From positions 310,001-374,000 of the forward strand of contig JADJLQ010000002.1 of NCBI GenBank assembly GCA_016709995.1: a DNA stretch of 64,000 bases. The letters are read 5' to 3'. The notes beneath the pieces were generated by a model. The model saw only the letters and a program-made list of their open reading frames with translations. It made no database searches and had not been told where the DNA came from. This DNA is from Saprospiraceae bacterium (GTDB taxonomy: Bacteria > Bacteroidota > Bacteroidia > Chitinophagales > Saprospiraceae). Below, one piece after another: positions 16,572 to 24,888 of this stretch. A program made the position numbers and the translations under genes. Position 1 is the stretch's first letter; each line of letters opens with the position of its first letter.

Positions 16572-17810
16572 ATGATGAATTATAAGTATTTGCTTTTTGC
16601 CACTTTGATACTGACTTCTTGCAGAGGAGTACAATACCTGGCCAGGCAAGCTGCCCCAGGAGCTACTTATGCTGAAACCATCGATACCAAATCAAAACCT
16701 ATCACCTTTCAAACCAAAAAAATATACCATACACCTTTTGGGGTCAGTGCAACCAATCAATTTGACGGGGCACGGCTATGTGACTTTATAGCGATCAATG
16801 ATTCGACCTACCGCATCGTATCTACTCCCGAAAACGAACCCATCAATCCCAGTCCCTGGTATGCATTCAAAATCTGGTCGAATATACCAAGGGAAGCGAC
16901 GCTGGTATTTGACTATGGAGATTTTGCACACCGGTATTTTCCCAAGACCAGCTCGGATGGACATCATTGGATGGCTATAGATTCGGCTCAAATCGACTCG
17001 ATCGATGGCAAGACTACCGCCAGATTTTTTTTAACCAAAGACACTACCTGGATCGTGGCCCAGGAATTGTATACCGAGGCCGAACTACGCTCCTGGATGA
17101 ATGCACTCCAGGCTGCTCATCACCAGACAGTGGATTATGGTATCGCCGGTAAAACCAAACTAGGCCGCGACCTATATTATATGGATCTCGGGGAGAAAAA
17201 AGCCAAACACAAAGACCTCATCATCTTGCTCAGCAGACAACATCCACCGGAGGTGACCGGACAGTTTGCCCTCAAAGCCTTTATCGACGGTTTGTTTGAT
17301 TCTCCTGCCTTGGCTGAGGCTTTTTTTAAAAGACACAATGTCCTGGTCTTCCCCATGATGAATCCGGATGGAGTGGCACTGGGTCACTGGCGTCACAATG
17401 TCGGTGGTATCGACCTCAATCGCGACTGGGCCGTATACAACCAACCGGAGACCCGCGTCATCACCGATTTTATCAATCACTATACCTACAAAAACCGCAA
17501 TCGGGTCGTCCTGGGACTAGACTTTCACTCTACCTGGTCTGATGTATACTATACCAATCTCAGCGATTCTGCTTCGGTCATCCCCAATTTTACCAAACAA
17601 TGGATCGACAGCATCAAGTCAGGTCTCGAAGGCTACCAACCCAGGGTAGCTCCTTCCGCCCTCAGGCAACCGGTCTCCAAAAACTGGTTTTATGTACATT
17701 TCAAGGCCGTCGGTATCACTTACGAGATTGGAGATGATACTCCGAGGGATTTTATTGATAAAAAGGGGAGATGGACGGCGAAGAAGATGATGGAGATTTT
17801 GATGGAGTGA
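16572..17810 (+). CDS. M14 family zinc carboxypeptidase, lipoprotein
   Basis: A 412-residue lipoprotein. MMNYKYLLFATLILTSCRG gives a lipobox at Cys17. Residues of about 40-180 form an N-terminal beta domain often seen before M14 peptidases. The catalytic domain carries the zinc ligands HPPE near 224-227 and the later His in LDFHST near 318. RHNVGGIDLNRDW around 273-285 is the substrate-binding block, and Glu396 in TYEIGDD is the likely general base. It should cleave C-terminal residues from peptides or peptidoglycan peptides in the periplasm or on the outer surface. It is a single gene, followed by the toxin-antitoxin remnants. Confidence 0.9.
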   Translation: MMNYKYLLFATLILTSCRGVQYLARQAAPGATYAETIDTKSKPITFQTKKIYHTPFGVSATNQFDGARLCDFIAINDSTYRIVSTPENEPINPSPWYAFKIWSNIPREATLVFDYGDFAHRYFPKTSSDGHHWMAIDSAQIDSIDGKTTARFFLTKDTTWIVAQELYTEAELRSWMNALQAAHHQTVDYGIAGKTKLGRDLYYMDLGEKKAKHKDLIILLSRQHPPEVTGQFALKAFIDGLFDSPALAEAFFKRHNVLVFPMMNPDGVALGHWRHNVGGIDLNRDWAVYNQPETRVITDFINHYTYKNRNRVVLGLDFHSTWSDVYYTNLSDSASVIPNFTKQWIDSIKSGLEGYQPRVAPSALRQPVSKNWFYVHFKAVGITYEIGDDTPRDFIDKKGRWTAKKMMEILME

Positions 17811-17843
17811 GTGGGGGGAGAACTAACAAATAGGAAGTAAGAT

Positions 17844-17953
17844 TTTGAAATTTTTTTAAAAAAATATCTTGATAAAGTAGAAGACATCCAAGAATCCCTC
17901 ACCGAAGCATGGCGACAATACACCACTTGATTTTACAGATAGAGCGAAGCAGT
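17844..17953 (+). pseudogene. decayed partial duplicate of the adjacent antitoxin gene
   Basis: The stretch FLKKYLDKVEDIQESL read from about 17853 repeats SLKKYLDEVEDNQETL of the intact antitoxin 200 bases downstream, and the DNA of the two is closely similar (compare 17844-17903 with 18041-18100). A one-base shift then gives PKHGDNTPLDFTDRAKQ, which parallels the VKRGTGKG segment in the antitoxin. There is no start codon in the right place and an in-frame TGA follows. It is a relic of a tandem duplication or of an older antitoxin copy. Confidence 0.6.
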
Positions 17954-17983
17954 AGGCAAATAAATAGGATTTTGAAAACAGGG

Positions 17984-17991
17984 TATATTTG
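17984..17991 (+). promoter_or_regulatory. -7 box TATATTTG of the antitoxin gene
   Basis: An exact TAnnTTTG match 21 nt before the antitoxin ATG at 18013. Initiation a few bases further on would leave a leader of about 15 nt. Confidence 0.5.
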
Positions 17992-18012
17992 TACTCATAT
18001 AAGTACTTAATT

Positions 18013-18270
18013 ATGATAGTGGCAAATTTTAGCGAACTCAGAAATTCCTTAAAAAAATATCTAGATGAGGTAGAGGACAATCAAGAAACCCTCATAGTCA
18101 AAAGAGGTACAGGCAAAGGCACTGTTATTATTTCTTTAGCTGAATACAATTCTATCATGGAAACCATGTATCTATTAAAATCCAGGAAGAATGCGGATAG
18201 AATATATGAATCTATTCAGCAAATACAAAAAGATCATAGAGTAGTTAAAAAATTAAGCGATTTTAAGTGA
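18013..18270 (+). CDS. YefM/Phd-type antitoxin
   Basis: An 85-residue protein beginning MIVANFSELRNSLKKYL, the usual start of YefM-like antitoxins; the ATG at 18013 is chosen over the upstream 17989 codon for that reason. The N-terminal half (NFSELR, then VEDNQETLIVKRG) is the DNA-binding and dimerisation part. ISLAEYNSIMETMYLL follows, and a basic tail (DRIYESIQQIQKD) would wrap the toxin. Such proteins repress their own promoter and neutralise a YoeB/Txe mRNA interferase. The stop codon overlaps the GTG of a YoeB-like reading frame (GTGA), the usual arrangement, but that toxin frame is broken. The antitoxin thus appears to be an orphan. Confidence 0.88.
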   Translation: MIVANFSELRNSLKKYLDEVEDNQETLIVKRGTGKGTVIISLAEYNSIMETMYLLKSRKNADRIYESIQQIQKDHRVVKKLSDFK

Positions 18271-18338
18271 GAATAATTTTTTCTGAAAATGCCTGGGAAG
18301 ACTATCTTTCATGGCAGCGAAGAAAAAATAGGTTATGA
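18267..18338 (+). pseudogene. YoeB/Txe toxin, N-terminal fragment
   Basis: GTG overlapping the antitoxin stop begins VRIIFSENAWEDYLSWQ, an unmistakable start of YoeB-type mRNA interferases (compare MKLIWSEESWDDYLYWQ). It breaks off with a TGA after 23 codons, against about 84 residues for the family. The C-terminal part of the toxin appears at 18605-18733. The DNA between the two halves is unrelated to the toxin and holds a small ORF whose ATG overlaps this TGA. Confidence 0.75.
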
Positions 18339-18508
18339 ACAAAGCTTTAGGAATATGTTTGATATCAGTTGGTACTGTATCTTTTATTTTGAGCTTATTT
18401 GATGGATATAAGAATGGCTTTGGAAGATATTCTTTTGGAAGGAATATTACTGGGAGTATTAGCTTGACAGTTATAGGGATTCTATTATATTTTGGATTAA
18501 TGAGTTAA
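18335..18508 (+). CDS. small two-helix membrane protein inside the broken toxin gene
   Basis: A 57-residue ORF starting MNKALGICLISVG and ending ILLYFGLMS. Residues 4-20 and 39-55 are hydrophobic and could form two transmembrane helices joined by a glycine/arginine-rich loop (DGYKNGFGRYSFGRN). Its ATG overlaps the TGA of the toxin fragment (ATGA), so it could be translated by coupling after the antitoxin and the 23-codon fragment. I do not recognise a family. It may be a genuine small membrane protein carried into the toxin gene, or a chance ORF in inserted DNA. Confidence 0.4.
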   Translation: MNKALGICLISVGTVSFILSLFDGYKNGFGRYSFGRNITGSISLTVIGILLYFGLMS

Positions 18509-18604
18509 TGTTTGCTTGCCATATATCGATTTTCAAACAAATAGTATCCTACCCCTTTATTTATTGGTTTGGGTAGCTTCATTGTCATTGATTGCTTTGT
18601 TGAA

Positions 18605-18733
18605 ATGGTACAATTAAAGTTTGATTTGGCTGGTTTGTGGTCAAGAAGGATTGATCATGAGCACAGGATTATTTATCAAATTGTAGGAAAAAATCTGTTC
18701 ATCAATGGATGCAGGTACCATGATGATAAGTAA
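18605..18733 (+). pseudogene. YoeB/Txe toxin, C-terminal fragment
   Basis: From 18605 the frame reads VQLKFDLAGLWSRRIDHE and then HRIIYQIVGKNLFINGCRYHD before a stop. This is the last half of a YoeB-type toxin (compare LKHNLSGFWSRRITEEHRLVY...CRYHY). It keeps the catalytic arginine region and the terminal His. The segment with the catalytic Glu46 of E. coli YoeB is missing. Weak similarity may begin earlier, near 18555. Together with the fragment at 18267 it shows that the toxin has been disrupted. Confidence 0.7.
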
Positions 18734-18770
18734 GAAATAAGAAACCCTTTCCGACTTCACAATTCCCCCC

Positions 18771-20690
18771 TTAGCTCCTCGGTCCATACCTCACCTCTGC
18801 ACCCCCACTTTCCAACGCACCTAAATCCGGAGCTTTACCGTGATACCCATCATTGACATTAGGCAATAAACAGCCTGCATCAATTGCTTTGCTAGTTGAT
18901 TTTAAACGGAAGTCATAACCTGAACGTTGATAGATATGACCCTTGAGCTGTGGATCTGGCAAGGGCACCTGCATAAAAATTTCAGTGCCGTTTAATTCTA
19001 TGCCGTGTTTTTCAAACCCGGTGCGCCGGGCAAACTCGGCCAGGGTCTTAGCTTCCTGCCAATCGAGTTCCCGTTCATCCGCTTGATTCAGCGAATCTGT
19101 GTGTGGATATTTCAACCGATAATTGATCTTATCATTGATTTTTTTTCGATAACCGTTGTAATCTAGGGTAGAATAATTGGTAAATGTCGTTCCAGACAGA
19201 GCTGCCCGCTCATCATCCGGTCCGATAAACAGATTATTCCTGAAATGTCCGTTAGAGAAATTGCTGATAGCAGCTTCGGCAATAAAGGTATTGTGATAAG
19301 TCAGGATACCGGCGGGTCTCACTGTATATTTTAAAGCAGTACCCGGCACATGATAGCAGATATTGCGCATAAAATATACCGGCCCGCCAAACATCGGCTG
19401 GGCACTCAGTGCAGAATGATAGGAATTGAATCCCCGGTTTTCAAACACGCGGATGTTATGAACGCCTCCGTCGGCTTCTATAAAATCGTCAGAAGTATTA
19501 AAAATATCATTGCCATAGATATCGATGGACACACAGGTTTTGCCTGCTTCCGGCTGACCATGAGTATCTACACAGATCCCATCGTGGAAAAAGGAAATGG
19601 CATTGTGACAGATCACATGACTCTGACCATAGACTTTGATAGCATAATAGGAGGTCAATACCTCAGGCTCCGCAAATCCATACCAACCAATCAGGGTATC
19701 CTTCGGGTGTCGTCCGATGATGGTGTTGTCAGCGATATAAAAATCTTTGGAGTCCTCGCTGTAAGTGACTACTGCAATACCTACATCTCTGATCTGGCAG
19801 TTTTTGACCGTGAGTCCTTTGGAACCCATCACGTGTTTGAGTCCAGCATAAAAAGCAATATCCGTATTCTGTATGGTGATCCCCTCAAAATAGTGGTAGT
19901 CGGCAGCCATCACATCAAAGAGTCGATAAGCCCCATCTCCATCGAAGATGACCTCGCCATCACCGGCTGCTTTGATCACAATAGGCCTGTCGGGGGTACC
20001 TTTTTGAGTCAGTACATAGGTGCCGTGGAAATCCAGCGCCAGGTCATCAGCATATCGTAGTCGATGCGCCTTGTACGTGCCCGCGTGCACGAGGATGATA
20101 TCGCCTGGCTGTACCCGGGCTTCGGGCACATTCCACCAATCGCCGGTATTGCCTTCACCATAATAGGCGGCATTGAGCCCGGTGAAGGAAGGGCTGATTT
20201 TCTGCCCTGTATAACCCGGAGGATATACATGATAGGTCTGTCCCAAAGGGTAGGGCTGAGGTTCGGATTTGGTTGTGACCGTAACTGTTTTGATCGAATC
20301 ACCTTCTATGCCATCCGGATCATTCAAGACAAATCTGCATTCGTAGTTAGTACCCTCCTGTAAGTGAAAGATAGACCCTGCAAACATAGGCTCCGTAGTA
20401 TAGACCCATCGCTGATCATGACCATATATTTTTTCATCTCCGATACGAAGCAAAGGCAGTGCCGACTGCCATACTTTGTCCCCAGATCTACGATAGGATA
20501 CTGCTACACTGGCATTGCGATTTTCGTCACCCGAGATAGTCCATTCGAAGCCTGCGCAGACAAGTGTCGGGGGTTCGATGATAAATTGATTGGTTTTGGT
20601 TTTGTTCTTTACGGAAGATGCTGTATACGGTGACTGATTTAACGAAATAAAATGCAGTATCAACCATATCATTGAAATTATCATTGGCAT
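18771..20690 (-). CDS. exported right-handed beta-helix repeat protein (polysaccharide lyase-like)
   Basis: About 639 residues from the ATG at 20690, which gives signal MPMIISMIWLILHFISLNQ. The frame continues to 20831, but that extension crosses a GC-rich repeat and lacks protein-like character. Residues of about 45-155 form a fibronectin-like or chondroitinase-like N-terminal domain (NASVAVSYRRSGDKVW, NYECRFVLNDPDG). A parallel beta-helix follows, with repeated short motifs such as YFEGITIQNTDIAFY, GLTVKNCQIRDVG and FYIADNTIIGR. ALESGG closes the chain. Beta-helix proteins of this type are often polysaccharide lyases or hydrolases, but no catalytic residues can be assigned. It would be secreted or surface exposed. 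Confidence 0.85.
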   Translation of the reverse strand: MPMIISMIWLILHFISLNQSPYTASSVKNKTKTNQFIIEPPTLVCAGFEWTISGDENRNASVAVSYRRSGDKVWQSALPLLRIGDEKIYGHDQRWVYTTEPMFAGSIFHLQEGTNYECRFVLNDPDGIEGDSIKTVTVTTKSEPQPYPLGQTYHVYPPGYTGQKISPSFTGLNAAYYGEGNTGDWWNVPEARVQPGDIILVHAGTYKAHRLRYADDLALDFHGTYVLTQKGTPDRPIVIKAAGDGEVIFDGDGAYRLFDVMAADYHYFEGITIQNTDIAFYAGLKHVMGSKGLTVKNCQIRDVGIAVVTYSEDSKDFYIADNTIIGRHPKDTLIGWYGFAEPEVLTSYYAIKVYGQSHVICHNAISFFHDGICVDTHGQPEAGKTCVSIDIYGNDIFNTSDDFIEADGGVHNIRVFENRGFNSYHSALSAQPMFGGPVYFMRNICYHVPGTALKYTVRPAGILTYHNTFIAEAAISNFSNGHFRNNLFIGPDDERAALSGTTFTNYSTLDYNGYRKKINDKINYRLKYPHTDSLNQADERELDWQEAKTLAEFARRTGFEKHGIELNGTEIFMQVPLPDPQLKGHIYQRSGYDFRLKSTSKAIDAGCLLPNVNDGYHGKAPDLGALESGGAEVRYGPRS

Positions 20691-20772
20691 AATCTGAGTG
20701 GAAAGTTTAGATGTTAAAATTAGTGTTTTATATTTTGGAGTGAAAGATTTAGACTGTTTCAATGTTAAGCAG

Positions 20773-20801
20773 GAGGTTTTCCCCCTGCAGAGTTGGTAGG
20801 G
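20773..20801 (-). repeat. GC-rich 29-bp element, inverted copy
   Basis: On the minus strand the sequence CCCTACCAACTCTGCAGGGG and following bases resembles the two plus-strand elements at 20839 and 20986 (CCCTACC-CTCTCCGAAGGGGG). It lies in the doubtful N-terminal extension of the beta-helix gene. It argues that this extension is not coding. Confidence 0.45.
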
Positions 20802-20838
20802 AGTCGACTTAGCTAAGTTTGAAATAACCATTTTTTCT

Positions 20839-20868
20839 ACCCCCTACCCTCTCCGAAGGGGGAGACGG
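20839..20868 (+). repeat. GC-rich 30-bp element, copy 2
   Basis: ACCCCCTACCCTCTCCGAAG followed by GGGGAGACGG, rich in C then G, with TCTCC/GGAGA able to pair. It is nearly repeated at 20986-21014 and present in inverted form at 20773-20801. Elements of this type occur in non-coding DNA of many Bacteroidota. Confidence 0.5.
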
Positions 20869-20985
20869 ATACGCTTGGTATTGGATATGGATTTAATGGC
20901 GGTGTTCTAGCGTTTGTGCTTTTCTATTTTCAGAATTAGTCTATGAAAATAAAATCCTGTATAATATTAATGGTTCTTTTTTTCC

Positions 20986-21014
20986 ACCCCGACCCACTCC
21001 GAAAGGGGAGACGC
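20986..21014 (+). repeat. GC-rich 29-bp element, copy 3
   Basis: ACCCCGACCCACTCCGAAAG then GGGAGACGC, an imperfect copy of the element at 20839-20868. Both follow a short T-run (TTTTTTCT, TTTTTTTCC) and end in GGGGAGACG. The surrounding gap from 20691 to 21063 holds no gene. Confidence 0.5.
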
Positions 21015-21063
21015 ACAAGACTTGACAAAAGATTAACCATACGGACTGTTTGATTGATTATAT

Positions 21064-23418
21064 TTGAAGTTCAGAATTTTAGAAGTGAAAATCAAATCAT
21101 TGTTCCTCCTGTTTCAACCCAAGTCCTTACTGCTGGCGGTATCGATGGTAGTGGTAGGCATTATGCAATCCTGTACTGGGGATTCCGAAGAAAAAATACC
21201 TTCAACGGTCGACTTTAACCTCCATATCAGGCCCATCCTGGCCGATCGGTGTTTTAAGTGCCATGGTCCTGACGCCAATAAACGTGAGGCTCAGCTCAGG
21301 CTGGATATCCCGGATAGCGCTTATGCCCCACTTAAAGAAAGCAAAGGAAAATTTGCCATTGTACCAGGTGATCTGCAAGCTTCCGAGATGTATGTGCGTA
21401 TGACCTCCCAGGATACTTCCATCCAGATGCCTCCGCCGGAGTCTAATCTTAAACTGTCCGCCCGCGAAATAAAATTGTTTAAAAAATGGATCGAGCAGGG
21501 CGCTGTATATAAGCAACATTGGGCCTTCATCGCCCCTCAACCCCAGCCGGTGCCTCAGACCAAAAATTCTACCTGGCCTATCAATGAAATCGATCATTTT
21601 GTTTTGAATAAAATGGTAGACAAAAAACTCAAACCTAATAAAGAGGCTGACAAAGAAAGACTGCTTAAAAGATTGAGTTTTGATCTCATCGGCCTGCCAC
21701 CCAGCCTGGAGCAACAGGATCGGTTCGTGCAAGATCAGGCACCCGATGCCTATGATAAGATCGTCGATGAACTGCTGGCGAATAAACACTATGGTGAAAA
21801 AATGGCCATAGCCTGGCTCGATGTGGCTCGGTATGCCGATAGTCATGGCTACCAGGACGATGGCCTTCGTACCATGTGGCCCTGGAGGGATTGGGTGATA
21901 CATGCCTTCAACGAAAACTACCCATATGACAAGTTCGTCACCTGGCAATTGGCTGGTGACCTCATACCTGACCACACCAAAGAGATGGAGCTGGCTACCG
22001 GCTTCAACCGAAATCATAAGATCACCCAGGAGGGCGGCATCATAGATGAAGAATACAGATTGGAATATGTCACTGATCGCACCAATACTTTCGCCAAGAC
22101 TTTTCTGGCTCTGACCATGGAGTGTGCCAAATGTCATGATCACAAGTATGATCCCATCGCTCAGAAGGATTATTACAGCACATTTGCATTTTTTAATCAA
22201 GTTAATGAAAAAGGGCTCGTAGGGGATATCAGCCTTGCCTCTTTGGCTGACCCTCCATATATGTCTATCACTACGGAGGATGTCAATAAGATGATGCAAT
22301 TCATCAATAAAAAAGATACCTCGCCCGTGCGCGTGATGGTCATGCGGGACAGCAGTGTCGAGCGACCAACCTATATATTAAAAAGAGGTGTGTATGACCA
22401 ACCGGGTGATCTGGTGCACAAGAATACACCGCCCAAAGTATTCCCATTCGACACGACCAGGCTGCCTCGCAACAGATTGGGTCTGGCAGAATGGTTGTTT
22501 GACAAAAAACATCCCCTTACTGCGAGGGTCTTTGTCAACAGAATGTGGCAGGAGATCTTCGGCAGAGGATTGGTCAGGACTTCCGGTGATTTTGGCATGC
22601 AGGGGGAGCTGCCTTCTCATCCGGAACTGTTGGATTGGTTAGCATTAGACTTTATGGATCATGGCTGGGATATCAAAAGGCTGGTCAAACAGATCGTGAC
22701 CTCTGCTACCTACCGGCAATCTTCTGAAGTAATGCCTGAAAAGTATGCCATCGATCCGGAAAATATCTATCTGAGCAGTGCGCATCGTACCCGGCTCCAG
22801 GCAGAACTACTCAAAGATCATATCCTGGCCAGCAGTGGCTTACTCTATGATGCGATCGGAGGACCAAGTGTAAAACCATATCAGCCCAAAGGCATCTGGG
22901 AGTCTGCGACCTCCGGCCGAGGGCAACTGGCTGCCTATGTGCAAGATCATGGTCAACTATTGTACCGTCGTGGTATGTATAATTTTATCAAGCGTACAGC
23001 ACCGCCTCCGTCCATGCTGACTTTCGACGGATCTAACCGGGACCAGTGCGAAGTACGACGCGTGATCACCAATACTCCACTGCAAGCACTGGTCTTGCTC
23101 AATGATCCCCAGGTACTTGAAGCCTCCAGGGTATTTGCCGAAAAACTATTGACTGACTCCCAGGATACCAGGGAAATTCTAGTCAAAGCTTTTCGTACCA
23201 TCGTGTGCCGTCAACCTGATCAAACAGAACAAGACATCCTGACCGGATTTTTTACGGAAGAAAAACTCAAGTTTGAACACAACCCAGAAAAAGCGACTCA
23301 ACTCTTAGCTATCGGCGAATACAAAAAAGCTATGGGTGAAGACAAACCTACTGCAGCAGCACTCATGCAGACCATTCATATGATCTATAATCTCGAAGAA
23401 GCAGTCACCAAAACTTAA
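21064..23418 (+). CDS. PSCyt1/DUF1549/DUF1553 cytochrome-type surface protein
   Basis: Up to 784 residues; the frame opens with TTG at 21064, and GTG at 21085 gives a tidier lipoprotein signal ending GIMQSC. A planctomycete cytochrome C (PSCyt1) domain follows, with CFKCHG near residue 62 as the haem site and MPPPE later as the likely methionine ligand. DUF1549 covers about 165-375, including WLDVARYADSHGYQDDG and the second haem-like ECAKCHDHKYDP. DUF1553 covers about 440-715, including HPLTARVFVNRMWQ and the conserved TPLQALVLLNDP. Such proteins are abundant in Planctomycetes and are thought to act on complex organic matter with DUF1501 partners. Here a DUF1501 gene starts 3 bases after its stop, so the two are one operon. 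Confidence 0.92.
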   Translation: MKFRILEVKIKSLFLLFQPKSLLLAVSMVVVGIMQSCTGDSEEKIPSTVDFNLHIRPILADRCFKCHGPDANKREAQLRLDIPDSAYAPLKESKGKFAIVPGDLQASEMYVRMTSQDTSIQMPPPESNLKLSAREIKLFKKWIEQGAVYKQHWAFIAPQPQPVPQTKNSTWPINEIDHFVLNKMVDKKLKPNKEADKERLLKRLSFDLIGLPPSLEQQDRFVQDQAPDAYDKIVDELLANKHYGEKMAIAWLDVARYADSHGYQDDGLRTMWPWRDWVIHAFNENYPYDKFVTWQLAGDLIPDHTKEMELATGFNRNHKITQEGGIIDEEYRLEYVTDRTNTFAKTFLALTMECAKCHDHKYDPIAQKDYYSTFAFFNQVNEKGLVGDISLASLADPPYMSITTEDVNKMMQFINKKDTSPVRVMVMRDSSVERPTYILKRGVYDQPGDLVHKNTPPKVFPFDTTRLPRNRLGLAEWLFDKKHPLTARVFVNRMWQEIFGRGLVRTSGDFGMQGELPSHPELLDWLALDFMDHGWDIKRLVKQIVTSATYRQSSEVMPEKYAIDPENIYLSSAHRTRLQAELLKDHILASSGLLYDAIGGPSVKPYQPKGIWESATSGRGQLAAYVQDHGQLLYRRGMYNFIKRTAPPPSMLTFDGSNRDQCEVRRVITNTPLQALVLLNDPQVLEASRVFAEKLLTDSQDTREILVKAFRTIVCRQPDQTEQDILTGFFTEEKLKFEHNPEKATQLLAIGEYKKAMGEDKPTAAALMQTIHMIYNLEEAVTKT

Positions 23419-23421
23419 TCT

Positions 23422-24873
23422 ATGGCAAACGAATTTTTAGAACATCGACTGAATATCAACCGAAGACATTTTCTGGGCAAAGCAGGCCTCACGATAGGAA
23501 GTGTCGCGCTGGGTTCGCTACTGGTCAAAGATCTTTTTAGTGGCAAAGGACTAGAAGGTGGGCTGCCGGCAGGGCTACCCCATTTTGCGCCTAAAGCCAA
23601 ACGAATCATATATCTGTTTCAGAATGGTGCTCCCTCCCAGTTGGAGACATTTGACTACAAACCCAAGCTCAATGAAATGTTTGGTCAGGATCTGCCTGAA
23701 TCCATCCGCGGCGGACAACGACTGACAGGTATGACGGCGAGCCAGGACAAATTTCCCCTGATTGGATCAGAGTTTACATTTAAGCAACATGGCCAGTCTG
23801 GCACCTGGATGAGTGAGATCTTCCCCAATATGGCGAAGATCGCGGATGACCTCTGTGTGATCAAAACGATGCATACCGAGGCAATCAATCATGATCCGGC
23901 ATTGACCTTTATGCAGACAGGGGCTCAGCAGGGCAATCGACCGAGTATGGGCGCCTGGATGAGTTATGGTTTAGGTAGTGAAAACAAAAACCTGCCTGCA
24001 TTTTGTGTGCTCCTCTCCAGGGGAAAAGGAAATGGTCAAGGGGTATACTCTAAACTATGGACCAATGGATTCCTCGACAGCATCCACCAGGGAGTACAAT
24101 TTAGTAATAGTGATGAGCGGGTACTTTATCTTAACAATCCTGAGGGTACCGACAAAGCAGATCGAAGAAAAATGCTGGACGAGCTATCAAAACTCAATGC
24201 ACATTCTTTCGAGACTTTTGGCGATCCGGAGATCAAAGCCAAAATCGAACAGTATGAGATGGCTTATCGCATGCAGACTGCAGTACCTGAACTCACTGAC
24301 TTTTCAAAAGAGACAGACCAGGTGATTAAAATGTATGGACCGGAGTGCCTGGTACCCGGCACCTATGCTGCTAATTGTCTGCTAGCAAGAAAACTTTCAG
24401 AGTCAGGGGTGAGATTCGTCCAATTATATCACCAGGGTTGGGATACGCATGGCAATCTGGCCAAAGAGATGAGAGGTCAGGCTATGGATACAGATCGGCC
24501 CTCAGCAGCTTTGGTCTCAGATCTAAAACAACGGGGCCTGTTGGACGAAACGCTGGTGATCTGGGGCGGAGAATTTGGGCGTACCAATTATTGCCAGGGC
24601 AAACTGACCAAAGAAAACTATGGTCGGGATCATCACCCACGATGTTTCAGCTTATGGATGGCAGGGGGTGGCATCAAACCCGGCATCACCTATGGCGAGA
24701 CAGATGAGTTTGGGTATAATATCGTAGAAAACCCTGTTCATGTCAATGATTTTCATGCTACCATCTTACATCTTATGGGGTTACAACACGATAAATTGAT
24801 CTACAAACATCTCGGCAGAAGGTACCGGCTCACTGATGTAGCGGGATCTGTTATCAAAGACATCCTGGCATAA
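23422..24873 (+). CDS. DUF1501 domain-containing exported protein (sulfatase-like fold)
   Basis: A 483-residue protein with a twin-arginine type signal: NRRHFLGKAGLTIGS then a hydrophobic stretch. The mature part is DUF1501, related to the alkaline phosphatase/sulfatase fold. Visible conserved blocks are IIYLFQNGAPSQLETFDYKP near the start, WMSEIFPNMAKIADDLCVI, MHTEAINHDPA, QLYHQGWDTHG, LVIWGGEFGRTNY and DHHPRCFSLWMAGGG. It starts 3 bases after the DUF1553 gene and is followed 15 bases later by a membrane cytochrome gene. DUF1501 and DUF1553 proteins are paired throughout Planctomycetes. The function is unknown; a role in surface hydrolysis or electron-linked oxidation is an inference. Confidence 0.94.
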   Translation: MANEFLEHRLNINRRHFLGKAGLTIGSVALGSLLVKDLFSGKGLEGGLPAGLPHFAPKAKRIIYLFQNGAPSQLETFDYKPKLNEMFGQDLPESIRGGQRLTGMTASQDKFPLIGSEFTFKQHGQSGTWMSEIFPNMAKIADDLCVIKTMHTEAINHDPALTFMQTGAQQGNRPSMGAWMSYGLGSENKNLPAFCVLLSRGKGNGQGVYSKLWTNGFLDSIHQGVQFSNSDERVLYLNNPEGTDKADRRKMLDELSKLNAHSFETFGDPEIKAKIEQYEMAYRMQTAVPELTDFSKETDQVIKMYGPECLVPGTYAANCLLARKLSESGVRFVQLYHQGWDTHGNLAKEMRGQAMDTDRPSAALVSDLKQRGLLDETLVIWGGEFGRTNYCQGKLTKENYGRDHHPRCFSLWMAGGGIKPGITYGETDEFGYNIVENPVHVNDFHATILHLMGLQHDKLIYKHLGRRYRLTDVAGSVIKDILA

Positions 24874-24888
24874 ACTAGACCGACTTAT

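Noticed and set aside
19350..20060. 236-residue plus-strand ORF inside the beta-helix gene
   Set aside because: It is opposite a long, well-supported coding frame with beta-helix repeats; the translation shows no family features.
20691..20831. N-terminal extension of the beta-helix gene
   Set aside because: It crosses a GC-rich repeat element and precedes a good signal peptide at the ATG at 20690.
21202..22299. 365-residue minus-strand ORF inside the DUF1553 gene
   Set aside because: The plus-strand gene has haem motifs and conserved DUF1549/DUF1553 blocks; the antisense frame is a codon-bias shadow.
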